Source of the DNA: Bacteroidota bacterium | GTDB lineage: Bacteria; Bacteroidota; Bacteroidia; Chitinophagales; Chitinophagaceae | Direction: 5' to 3' | Assembly (NCBI GenBank): GCA_005789565.1 | Contig: SXXL01000039.1 | Span: 1 to 58,598 of the forward strand | Length of the DNA stretch: 58,598 nucleotides | In this document: piece after piece, positions 51,013-58,598 of the stretch | Layout of the letters: every line of letters begins with the position of its first letter | Numbering within the stretch: the first letter of the stretch is position 1 | Program-made: the position numbers and the translations under genes | The notes under the pieces: model-generated | Databases searched by the model: none | Seen by the model: the letters and a program-made list of their open reading frames with translations, nothing else | What the model was told of the DNA's origin: nothing

Positions 51013-53238
51013 ATGAATGGTCGCCTCCTGGCTTATCTTTTCTTTTTTCCCTGGATGACCCTTCAGGGGCAGGGCCTGGCCTCGGTCGATAGTTTTGATA
51101 TCCCCAAAAGTTACAAACCGGCCTTTAAGCGGGAGCGCAATCACGAGTTGGTCGACCAAGAGCAATCCCGCCTGTTTGCATCCGACGGCAAGGCCGATAC
51201 CGTCTTCGATCCGTCCGGTGGTCCGGTCTTACGCGACCGGCTGACACGGGCATTTGGCCGGCAGGTCGACTGGTTGCAATACCGTATCGAGGCCGATTCC
51301 ACGTTGGAACACCGCGAGAAAATGAGTCAGCTCTACGGACTCGAATACCTGATCCGATCTTATCGCAGCAGTTGGACAGGGCGGGAGGGGATCCCGGTCG
51401 CTGAGGGGGCTCTGCTGGTAGAGACCTATTCCACGCTGTTGAACGGAGCGCGACAACGAGTTTCCATCCGTCCCGCTTTCTACCCGCTCAGTTATGAAGG
51501 GGGGATGGCCCTTTTGGGTTCCGATCGATTTACACTGCTGCCCGGTTATCGGGAAACCCTGAACGATCTGGTGGTCAAATATTGCCGACAGCATCCCGAC
51601 CGGATCCTTCGCAAATTGCAGCTCCACCCCGAGGTGGCGGCGGCGGACAGCCTGATCGTGGTGGTCGCAAAAAAACAACCGCGTCTGTTGTATGATTATG
51701 CGGCGGCTCTCGACCCGCTCGGGGTGCGCATCCGCTATAACAATCATCCAATGGTCAAGACCATCGCGGTCATGGCCGGCAGCAAGAACGGGCAACAATA
51801 TTTTCCTTTTCTGGACCAGCTCTTGAACGGCAAGGTCAGTTTTCGGGAGATCGATCAACTGCGCGACGATACGCTGGGCTATTATAAATTATTGGTCAAA
51901 ACCCAACGCGATTATTGGTCCCGCACCCTGCAAGGCGACACAGCCTTCGAGTTCGAGGCATTGACCCAACGCCTGGAAAAAAAGGCCAAAGAGGATTTTG
52001 TACACGTCATCAATGGATTGCACGATGCGGCCCCCTCGGTCCGTTTCGCTTGTCTGCAGTCCTTGACGGCGGAAGAATTGTATTACCTGGCCGTAGCCTC
52101 GGATGGCGTGATCTATACCAGCAGTTTCGTGAAAGGGATCTATCCGCTGATGATGCAGCGCATCGGTAACCGAGGCGACTCGCTGCTGAGGATCTTGCAA
52201 TTCGATCGGTATCGGAAATTCATCAAGATGGCAGCGGGGTATAACACCCTCGGCGATTTTCTGGGAACCTTTCCGCCCGCCGTCAACCCGGGTGAGCGGA
52301 GCGAAGCGGAGCAGTTGATGCGAAATTTTGTGAGCCAGCTGGAGCAGACCAGCGGATTGGAGTCGGGGGTGGATGTTGCTGATTCTTATGCCAGCATCCG
52401 CGAATTCCAAAAGCCCATTGCCGACCAAATGCTGGAGCAAGTCACTCGTGAAGGGGCGCGCAACCGGTCCGCCGGCCATAAAAGAGGAGAGACGATCTAT
52501 CGGATCTTGGACGTCCTGTTTCGGTCGGCCGATACCAGCCAGCACCTCGACCTGACACGGGAACTGGGGATTCCGCCGGTATACCAGGTGCCGTATCGAT
52601 TGTTGGTGAACGACAGTGGTCGCGTTGTCATTCAAATTTTCTTTTATGGAGATGCGGATGGCAAGAGCATTTTTCAGGGCTTTCTAAAAATGTTTCCCAC
52701 GGCCAACTGGAGCGTGGATGAATCCAATCCCCAATGGGTATCGGTCAAGTCCCGCAAGGGCCGTCCCGTCTTCCTCTTTGCGAATAGGCCCTTGCCCGAG
52801 GAAACGGGTGGCGATGACCAGGCCCAGGCGGCCCTCACCGCTTATTTGAGGGATAAGGATCTTTCACCGACCATCACCATCCACCGCGGCCACAGTTATT
52901 TTGCGCCGTCTACCATCCTGCGTTTGTCCCCCAGCTCCCGGATCGTATTTCTGGGATCCTGTGGCGGCTACCACTTGATCCACGATGTATTGAAAAAAGC
53001 CAACGATGCCCACATCATTGCATCCAAACAGATCGGTGCCACCTCCGTGAACCGGCCCTTTCTGCAATTGCTGACGGAAAAAATTCGTCAGGGGCAGGAC
53101 ATTGACTGGATCCCGTTCTGGAAAGAACTGGACCGTCTGGTGACCGTCAAGGAATTCGACGACTACATACCTCCCTATAAGAACCTGGGGGCTCTCTTCA
53201 TCAAGGCCTATCAACGTGAAATGGAAACACGCGAGTAG
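51013..53238 (+). CDS. Exported 741-residue protein with a clan CD peptidase-like His/Cys pair
   Basis: I do not recognise a named family. Residues 1-22 form a signal peptide (LLAYLFFFPWMTLQGQG). Residues about 70-520 are largely helical and hold repeated Arg-rich stretches with no catalytic motif I can name. The last 160 residues look different: strand VVIQIFFYGDADGKSIF, then TITIHRGHSYFAPST with His627, then SSRIVFLGSCGGYHLIHDV with Cys650, then AHIIASKQIGATSVNRPFLQ. A His in HxGH at the end of one strand and a Cys after a hydrophobic strand 23 residues later is the arrangement of caspase-hemoglobinase-fold (clan CD) peptidases such as gingipain and caspase. The ABC exporter gene follows after 23 nt. 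Function unknown; a peptidase or a dead relative is possible. Confidence 0.75.
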   Translation: MNGRLLAYLFFFPWMTLQGQGLASVDSFDIPKSYKPAFKRERNHELVDQEQSRLFASDGKADTVFDPSGGPVLRDRLTRAFGRQVDWLQYRIEADSTLEHREKMSQLYGLEYLIRSYRSSWTGREGIPVAEGALLVETYSTLLNGARQRVSIRPAFYPLSYEGGMALLGSDRFTLLPGYRETLNDLVVKYCRQHPDRILRKLQLHPEVAAADSLIVVVAKKQPRLLYDYAAALDPLGVRIRYNNHPMVKTIAVMAGSKNGQQYFPFLDQLLNGKVSFREIDQLRDDTLGYYKLLVKTQRDYWSRTLQGDTAFEFEALTQRLEKKAKEDFVHVINGLHDAAPSVRFACLQSLTAEELYYLAVASDGVIYTSSFVKGIYPLMMQRIGNRGDSLLRILQFDRYRKFIKMAAGYNTLGDFLGTFPPAVNPGERSEAEQLMRNFVSQLEQTSGLESGVDVADSYASIREFQKPIADQMLEQVTREGARNRSAGHKRGETIYRILDVLFRSADTSQHLDLTRELGIPPVYQVPYRLLVNDSGRVVIQIFFYGDADGKSIFQGFLKMFPTANWSVDESNPQWVSVKSRKGRPVFLFANRPLPEETGGDDQAQAALTAYLRDKDLSPTITIHRGHSYFAPSTILRLSPSSRIVFLGSCGGYHLIHDVLKKANDAHIIASKQIGATSVNRPFLQLLTEKIRQGQDIDWIPFWKELDRLVTVKEFDDYIPPYKNLGALFIKAYQREMETRE

Positions 53239-53243
53239 ATTTG
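53236..53243 (+). promoter_or_regulatory. -7 box before the ABC exporter
   Basis: TAGATTTG, perfect TAnnTTTG, overlapping the stop codon of the 741-residue protein gene. The in-frame TTG at 53241 is part of the box, so the protein is likely to start at the GTG at 53262. Confidence 0.55.
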
Positions 53244-53261
53244 CCGCTTCAATGCCAGCCC

Positions 53262-55049
53262 GTGCCTGAACCCACCATCACTCCGAATCAATGGGGCTTG
53301 CTGCGTCGGCTCTACAGCTTTGCCCGTCCCTACCGGCGCCGCTTTTACCTCTCACTCGGGTTGGCGATCGGACTGGCCCTGCTGACGCCGGTCCGACCCT
53401 GGCTCATTCAGCAAACCGTGAACATTTACATCGCTCAAAATCTTGCGGAGATGTTGATTTGGGTAACGATCATTCAGGTTGGTCTGTTACTGATGGAAAC
53501 CGCGATCCGCTTTTTGTTTTCTTTTCAGACAGCCTGGCTGGGACAAGCCGTTGTCCGCGACCTGCGCCTGAACGTATTCCGACACATCACACACCTCAAC
53601 CTGCGTCAATTCGATCGAACGCCTATCGGCACGCTCACCACCCGCACCATCAATGACCTGGAATCGATCAACGATGTATTTGCCGACGGATTGATCCCCA
53701 TCCTGGCCGACCTCTTGTCGATCGCCTGTGTATTGACCTATATGTTCTGGACCGATTGGCAGCTGACCCTCCTGGCCCTGATCCCCCTGCCCATCTTACT
53801 CGTGGCCACCTATTTCTTCAAAGAAAGCACGCGCCGCTCCTTCCAAAAGGTTCGAAATGCCGTTTCCGATCTCAATGCGTTCGTACAAGAACACCTCACC
53901 GGCATGTCGCTGGTACAGGCCTTTGTGGCCGAAGCACGTGAGGAAAAAAAATTCGACAGCATCAACAAACAACACCGAAACGCGAACATCCAAGCCATTT
54001 TTGCCTATTCGGTTTTCTTTCCGGTGGTGGAGATCGTGCTGGCCCTTTCCATCGGAGCGGTGGTGTGGTGGACCTCCCACGAGGCCCTGATCCTGCAGGA
54101 GAGCCGACAAGGCATCGTCATTTCTTTCATCCTCTGTTTGAACCTGCTGTTCCGACCCTTGCGCGTCATCGCCGATAAGTTCAATGTGCTTCAAATGGGC
54201 GTCATTGCCGGCGAACGGGTATTTAAGGTGCTGGATAATCCCGACTTCCTGCCCGACACACCGAATCCCTTGCCCGCCGATCGTCCCATCGCCGGAGCCA
54301 TTCGCTACGAGCATGTCAGCTTTTCCTACCTGCCCGATCAACCCGTGCTGCACGATATCCATTTCGAGGTAAAACCCGGGGAAACCCTGGCCATCGTCGG
54401 AACCACCGGCAGTGGTAAATCGACCATCATCAACCTGCTGACCCGGCTGTATCCGATGGATTCCGGTACCATTTGGCTCGACGGAGAACCGATCGAGCGC
54501 TATGATTGGCGCGACCTCCGTCGCCACATCGGGGTCGTGCTGCAGGATGTCTTTCTGTTTTCCGGCAGCATTTTCGATAACCTCACCCTGCATAACCCCT
54601 CCATATCAAGACAACAGGTTGAGCAGGCAGCCCGGATGATCGGGATGCACGAGTTTATTTCCCGTTTGCCAAAAGGATATGACCAGCCCGTGATGGAAAG
54701 GGGTAGTAATCTTTCATTAGGACAGCGGCAATTGCTGTCCTTTGTTCGAGCCCTCCTGTACGATCCCGCCGTTTTGGTCTTGGATGAGGCCACTTCCTCA
54801 GTGGATCCGGAAAGTGAGCGCCTGATCCAACGAGCCACCGAAACCTTGATCCGGGGTCGGACGAGCATCCTAATAGCCCACCGCCTGAGCACGGTCCAAA
54901 AAGCCGACCGGATCCTGGTTTTGGAGAAAGGGCGGATCCTCGAATCGGGCCGGCACGAGGAGCTGATCGAACGCAACGGAACCTATGCCCGGATGGTCCG
55001 GAATTCCCAGCACGCCGGCTCGCTGAACGAGGCCGCTCCAAAGGGCTGA
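53262..55049 (+). CDS. ABC exporter half-transporter (MsbA-like)
   Basis: A 595-residue half-transporter with the membrane domain first (six helices, about residues 15-315) and the ATPase last. Walker A is GTTGSGKST, the signature is NLSLGQRQ, Walker B is AVLVLDEATSSVD and the switch His is in LIAHRLST. It works as a dimer, typically exporting lipids, drugs or peptides. The start codon is a GTG; a five-codon reading frame, ATG at 53252 to TGA at 53267, overlaps it. MsbA or a specialised exporter cannot be distinguished here. It may be cotranscribed with the 741-residue protein gene. Confidence 0.93.
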   Translation: MPEPTITPNQWGLLRRLYSFARPYRRRFYLSLGLAIGLALLTPVRPWLIQQTVNIYIAQNLAEMLIWVTIIQVGLLLMETAIRFLFSFQTAWLGQAVVRDLRLNVFRHITHLNLRQFDRTPIGTLTTRTINDLESINDVFADGLIPILADLLSIACVLTYMFWTDWQLTLLALIPLPILLVATYFFKESTRRSFQKVRNAVSDLNAFVQEHLTGMSLVQAFVAEAREEKKFDSINKQHRNANIQAIFAYSVFFPVVEIVLALSIGAVVWWTSHEALILQESRQGIVISFILCLNLLFRPLRVIADKFNVLQMGVIAGERVFKVLDNPDFLPDTPNPLPADRPIAGAIRYEHVSFSYLPDQPVLHDIHFEVKPGETLAIVGTTGSGKSTIINLLTRLYPMDSGTIWLDGEPIERYDWRDLRRHIGVVLQDVFLFSGSIFDNLTLHNPSISRQQVEQAARMIGMHEFISRLPKGYDQPVMERGSNLSLGQRQLLSFVRALLYDPAVLVLDEATSSVDPESERLIQRATETLIRGRTSILIAHRLSTVQKADRILVLEKGRILESGRHEELIERNGTYARMVRNSQHAGSLNEAAPKG

Positions 55050-55075
55050 AATACCCCTGTTTTTCCTCGGTATTT
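55049..55075 (+). terminator. Possible terminator after the ABC gene
   Basis: AAATACC and GGTATTT form a perfect 7-bp inverted repeat with a 13-nt loop directly at the stop codon. It is AT-rich and lacks a T-run, so termination is uncertain. Confidence 0.35.
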
Positions 55076-55088
55076 GTCCCTCCCCCCT

Positions 55089-55096
55089 TATCTTTG
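55089..55096 (+). promoter_or_regulatory. -7 box of the atp operon
   Basis: TATCTTTG, perfect TAnnTTTG, 20 nt before the atpB ATG. Confidence 0.65.
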
Positions 55097-55116
55097 CGGC
55101 AAAATTCGGGTTCGGT

Positions 55117-56253
55117 ATGACTGCATGGCGTCTCAAATCCCTACTGGTAGCGGTTTTCAGCTTGTTCAGTGCCCTTCTTTGGGCCTCTGAAAACCCCGCG
55201 GGCGAGAACCACGCCGAGCCCAAGAAGAAATTCAACGCTTCCGAGGTCATTTTTGGTCACGTCCTCAACGGCCATGAGTTCCATTTCATGGACATCGATG
55301 ACCATCCCGTCACCATTCCCCTTCCCATTATTCTGTATTCGCCCGAGCGCGGGTGGACCGCTTTCATGTCTTCCCGTTTCGAGCACGGTCACAAGAGTCA
55401 CCAGGGCTATATGATGCTTACGGAGCACAGCATCCACGAATTGGGACTGGATCCCAAAGCTTTTTCTGTGGAGGACATCGTAGCGGTGAATGAAGCAGGC
55501 CAGTACGATGCCTCCGTCAAGGTCTACGACCTCTCCATGACCCGAAACGTCGTGCAAATGCTGATCGCCCTGATCCTGTTTGTTTGGATCATGCTCAAAG
55601 TCGCTGCCCGCTACAAAAAAGGGGAAGGCGTTACCTCGGCCCCTAGCGGGATGCAAGGTTTGCTGGAGCCGGTGATCACCTTCGTACGCGACGAGGTGGC
55701 CAAGCCCAACCTCGGCCACAAATCCGATAAGTACCTTCCGTATCTGTTGACCGTTTTCTTTTTCATTCTCATCAATAACATTTTTGGATTGATCCCCGGA
55801 TCCGCCAACGTGACCGGAAACATTGCCTTCACCGCAGTACTCGGGTTGATCTCCTTCGTGGTCATCTTGTTCAGTTCGAATGGTCATTATTGGGGGCACA
55901 TCTTCAACCCCCCGGGCGTACCCCTGGGCGTGAAATTCATCTTGGTGCCGGTGGAGTTTCTGAGCGTGTTCATCAAGCCTTTCGCCCTGATCATTCGTTT
56001 GTTCGCGAACATGGTGGCCGGACACATCATCATCATCTGTCTCATCTCACTCATTTTCATATTTGGCGAATTAAGCGTCTATGCCGGTTGGGGGGCCTCT
56101 CCGCTGGCAGTCGGTTTCACCGTCTTCATTTACTTCATCGAAGTGCTGGTGGCCTTTTTGCAGGCGTTCATCTTCACCATGCTGACGGCGGTGTTCATCG
56201 GACAAGCCTTTGAAGGCGAGCATCACGACGAAGCGCACGCCGTGCATCATTAA
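55117..56253 (+). CDS. atpB: ATP synthase F0 subunit a
   Basis: A 378-residue membrane subunit that forms the proton half-channels next to the c-ring. The N-terminal ~140 residues form an exported extension (signal-peptide-like start, then EVIFGHVLNGHEFHFMDIDD), usual for Bacteroidota. The conserved Arg lies in FALIIRLFANMVAGHII, and the last two helices carry the family's IYFIEVLVAFLQAFIFTMLT block. The C-terminus is His-rich (HHDEAHAVHH). First gene of the atp operon; no atpI or atpZ gene is found upstream, where the ABC exporter lies instead. Confidence 0.97.
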   Translation: MTAWRLKSLLVAVFSLFSALLWASENPAGENHAEPKKKFNASEVIFGHVLNGHEFHFMDIDDHPVTIPLPIILYSPERGWTAFMSSRFEHGHKSHQGYMMLTEHSIHELGLDPKAFSVEDIVAVNEAGQYDASVKVYDLSMTRNVVQMLIALILFVWIMLKVAARYKKGEGVTSAPSGMQGLLEPVITFVRDEVAKPNLGHKSDKYLPYLLTVFFFILINNIFGLIPGSANVTGNIAFTAVLGLISFVVILFSSNGHYWGHIFNPPGVPLGVKFILVPVEFLSVFIKPFALIIRLFANMVAGHIIIICLISLIFIFGELSVYAGWGASPLAVGFTVFIYFIEVLVAFLQAFIFTMLTAVFIGQAFEGEHHDEAHAVHH

Positions 56254-56277
56254 AACGGATTTTTTAACCATCAATAA

Positions 56278-56529
<252 letters not shown>

Positions 56530-56548
56530 TGCCCAAGCCGAACCTCGT

Positions 56549-56581
56549 ACTGCATCCAACGCACAGGGCCGAGGATGCAGT
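56549..56581 (+). other. Stem-loop between atpE and atpF
   Basis: ACTGCATCC and GGATGCAGT form a perfect 9-bp stem with a 15-nt loop, 19 nt after the atpE stop and 29 nt before the atpF ATG. It is followed by TCTTT. It may trim or partly terminate the message after atpE, allowing more c subunit than b. Confidence 0.55.
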
Positions 56582-56610
56582 TCTTTAAAAACAAGAAACC
56601 GATATAGACC

Positions 56611-57105
56611 ATGAAATTGTTGACCCCCGAATTTGGTTTGCTGATCTGGACGCTGCTGGCGTTCCTCGTCGTTTTCTTCACGCTCCGGAAGCTGGCCTGG
56701 CCGGCGATCATTCAAGGATTGAAGGAACGTGAGCGCAGCATCGCGGATTCACTCGCCACGGCCCAACGCGTTAAAGAGGAGATGGCACAACTCAAATCTG
56801 AAAACGAGGCCCTGCTGGCAAAGGCCCGGGAAGAGCGTGCTGCCCTGCTGAAAGAAGCCCGCGAAACCAAAGACCGCATCATCAACGAGGCCAAGGATCA
56901 AGCCAAAGAAGAGGCCGGTAAGATCATGGCCGAAGCACAAGCTGCCATCCAATCCCAGAAAATGGCCGCCCTCACCGAAGTGAAAAACCAGGTGGGCAAA
57001 CTCGTGATCGAAGTGAGTGAGAAAGTCTTGCGTAAGCAATTGGACAATGCCTCCGCCCAGGAGTCGCATATCCAAGGCCTGGTCAACGAAGTGAAATTGA
57101 ATTGA
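56611..57105 (+). CDS. atpF: ATP synthase F0 subunit b
   Basis: A 164-residue stator subunit: one N-terminal helix (about 6-27, FGLLIWTLLAFLVVFFTL) and a long charged coiled coil to the end (KREERERSIADSL-type sequence, here GLKERERSIADSLATAQRVK). It binds the delta subunit at its C-terminus. Size and order are normal for the operon. Confidence 0.95.
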   Translation: MKLLTPEFGLLIWTLLAFLVVFFTLRKLAWPAIIQGLKERERSIADSLATAQRVKEEMAQLKSENEALLAKAREERAALLKEARETKDRIINEAKDQAKEEAGKIMAEAQAAIQSQKMAALTEVKNQVGKLVIEVSEKVLRKQLDNASAQESHIQGLVNEVKLN

Positions 57106-57130
57106 ACGAAACGGAATTAAAGAAGCATTC

Positions 57131-57694
57131 ATGCCCAGTCCCCGCCTCGCCGCCCGTTACGCCAAATCCTTGATCGACCTCGCGATCGAGCAAGATCAGT
57201 TGGAGGCGGTCTATGCCGATATGAAATGGATGCAGGATGTTTGCCGTCAGAACCGCGATTTCGTGAACATGCTGCGCAGTCCCATCATCAAAGCCGACAC
57301 CAAACAAAAAATTGTATCGGCCATTACGGATAAAAGCATCGGCACACTGACGACCTCTTTCAATAAATTGGTCATCTCCAAAGGACGCGAAAGCATCCTG
57401 CCCGAGATCGCAGCCGCCTTCATCGACGGATACAAACAACACAAAGGCATCCACACCCTGTTTTTGACCACGGCCGCTCCGATCTCCGAAGCCACCCGCC
57501 AGGCCCTGGTGGAGCAAGTGAAAAAAACGGCCGGTTTCCAACACGTGGAACTGCATGAAAAGATCGATCCGGCCCTGATCGGCGGATTTGTCTTGCAGGT
57601 GGGCGATCAACTGGTGGATGCCAGTATTGCCTACGACCTGAAGAACATTGCCAAACAATTTGAAAGCAACGATTTTATTTATAGTATTCGATAA
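57131..57694 (+). CDS. atpH: ATP synthase F1 subunit delta
   Basis: A 187-residue peripheral-stalk protein that ties subunit b to the alpha subunits. It begins PSPRLAARYAKSLIDLAIEQ and has the conserved C-terminal block EKIDPALIGGFVLQVGDQLV followed by DASIAYDLKNI. It lies 25 nt after atpF and 21 nt before atpA. Confidence 0.95.
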   Translation: MPSPRLAARYAKSLIDLAIEQDQLEAVYADMKWMQDVCRQNRDFVNMLRSPIIKADTKQKIVSAITDKSIGTLTTSFNKLVISKGRESILPEIAAAFIDGYKQHKGIHTLFLTTAAPISEATRQALVEQVKKTAGFQHVELHEKIDPALIGGFVLQVGDQLVDASIAYDLKNIAKQFESNDFIYSIR

Positions 57695-57715
57695 CCGATT
57701 TAATCCAGCAACTAT

Positions 57716-58598
57716 ATGTCAGCAATCAAGCCAGATGAGATCTCCGCGATCCTCCGCCAGCAGTTGAGCAATTTCAATGCCTCGGCGGATTTGGAAGAAG
57801 TAGGAACCGTATTGCAGGTGGGGGATGGTATTGCCCGTGTGTACGGACTGGGCAATGTTCGCTACGGTGAACTCGTTGAGTTCGAGAACGGCGTGCGCGC
57901 CATCGCCCTGAACCTGGAAGAAGATAACGTGGGGGTGGTACTGATGGGAGAGAGTGGTAACATCAAGGAAGGTGCCAAAGTAAAACGTACCGGAAAGATC
58001 GCCTCGATCAACGTGGGTGAAGGTATGGTGGGCCGGGTGGTTAATACCCTCGGACAACCCATCGACGGAAAAGGTCCCCTCACCGGCGAACTCTACGAAA
58101 TGCCCCTGGAGCGCAAAGCCCCCGGCGTTGTCTTTCGCGAGCCGGTTAAAGAACCCCTGCAGACCGGTATCAAAGCCATCGATGCGATGATCCCCATCGG
58201 ACGCGGACAACGTGAGCTGGTGATCGGTGACCGCCAGACCGGAAAGACCGCCATCTGTATTGATACCATCATCAACCAGAAAGAGTTTTATAAAGCCGGT
58301 AAGCCGGTCTATTGTATTTACGTGGCGATCGGACAAAAAGCGTCTACCATCGCCGGCGTGATGAAAACCCTGCAAGACAACGGCGCGATGGATTACACCA
58401 TCATCGTTGCGGCGTCGGCTTCTGACCCCGCCCCCTTGCAATTCTATGCACCCTTTGCCGGAGCCGCTATCGGAGAATTCTTCCGCGATACCGGTCGCCC
58501 CGCCCTCCTTGCCGTCGACCAGGCCTGCGCTGTCGCCGTGCCACGCGGCGCTGGCCATGGGAGCTGTCATGAGCACGATGAGTCGACGACTCGCGCCC
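57716..58598 (+). CDS. atpA: ATP synthase F1 subunit alpha, 3' end cut off and tail suspicious
   Basis: The regulatory nucleotide-binding subunit of F1. The start reads [20 protein letters not shown]; the Walker A is [10 protein letters not shown] and the [20 protein letters not shown] block is intact. The frame stays open to the end of the window, but after [10 protein letters not shown] (about base 58508) the sequence reads [16 protein letters not shown], where the family has the Walker B region IIYDDLSKQAVAYREV. No reading frame of the last 85 to 90 bases restores it, and the tail is richer in G+C than the gene. The tail is probably an assembly or read error at a contig end; the gene itself is likely normal. 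Confidence 0.92.
   Translation, partial: MSAIKPDEISAILRQQLSNFNASADLEEVGTVLQVGDGIARVYGLGNVRYGELVEFENGVRAIALNLEEDNVGVVLMGESGNIKEGAKVKRTGKIASINVGEGMVGRVVNTLGQPIDGKGPLTGELYEMPLERKAPGVVFREPVKEPLQTGIKAIDAMIPIGRGQRELVIGDRQTGKTAICIDTIINQKEFYKAGKPVYCIYVAIGQKASTIAGVMKTLQDNGAMDYTIIVAASASDPAPLQFYAPFAGAAIGEFFRDTGRPALLAVDQACAVAVPRGAGHGSCHEHDESTTRA

Noticed and set aside
57719-58576. A 285-codon frame on the minus strand opposite atpA
   Set aside because: Shadow of atpA, which reads as authentic AtpA on the plus strand up to about 58508.

Overview
The window is a gap-free stretch of chromosome from a member of the Bacteroidota, most likely Chitinophagaceae-like. The evidence is a SusC/SusD pair, a PorZ-type type IX secretion protein with a C-terminal sorting domain, split (two-subunit type) transketolase, a long atpB, lipoproteins of the Bacteroidota type, and many start codons preceded by the Bacteroidota -7 promoter box TAnnTTTG instead of Shine-Dalgarno sequences. 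Family placement is inference. I see no tRNA, rRNA, CRISPR, insertion sequence or prophage. Coding density is very high: the longest gap without a gene is 262 bases (39670-39931), and it holds the most striking regulatory sequence in the window.

Layout. 1-4.6 kb: 3' part of alaS, a secreted plug-plus-PDZ protein, a TlpA-like lipoprotein. 4.7-12 kb: SusD and SusC, then an RND exporter, all on the minus strand. 12-20.7 kb: housekeeping genes (porZ-recO, an amidohydrolase, prfA, VanZ-like, gcvH, cyclophilin, a small unknown, serS). 20.7-27.2 kb: alkane-monooxygenase-like protein, POT peptide transporter, purD, tryptophan 2,3-dioxygenase, MFS transporter. 27.3-34 kb: the elongasome operon mreB-mreC-mreD-mrdA-rodA plus a metallo-hydrolase. 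34-35.6 kb: ECF sigma, anti-sigma and periplasmic Spy-like protein. 35.7-37.8 kb: transketolase C-terminal subunit and galE.

37.8-53 kb looks like a phosphate island. It holds a PiT phosphate transporter with its PhoU-like (DUF47) partner, a TonB-dependent receptor with a lipoprotein, polyphosphate kinase and exopolyphosphatase, a glycosyltransferase translationally coupled to a PlcP/LpxH-like metallophosphoesterase, and a PhoR/PhoB-like two-component system. Upstream of the receptor are six TAA-centred direct repeats at an exact 11-bp period, the geometry of a PhoB-type binding array. Shorter versions lie upstream of the phosphoesterase and between phoB and a divergent gene for a 741-residue secreted protein with a cysteine-peptidase-like His/Cys pair. 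My reading is that PhoB-P switches on outer-membrane uptake of a phosphorus source and membrane-lipid remodelling (phospholipid head-group removal followed by glycosylation); this is inference.

53.2-58.6 kb: an ABC exporter and the ATP synthase genes atpB-atpE-atpF-atpH-atpA. atpA runs off the end, and the last ~85 bases do not encode AtpA sequence, which suggests an assembly error at the contig end.

Sequence-level themes: (i) four genes have a perfect TAnnTTTG box exactly 4 nt before the start codon, implying leaderless mRNAs; (ii) three short heptanucleotide arrays begin exactly at stop codons, and one fills the whole purD-kynA spacer in strict 7-nt register.
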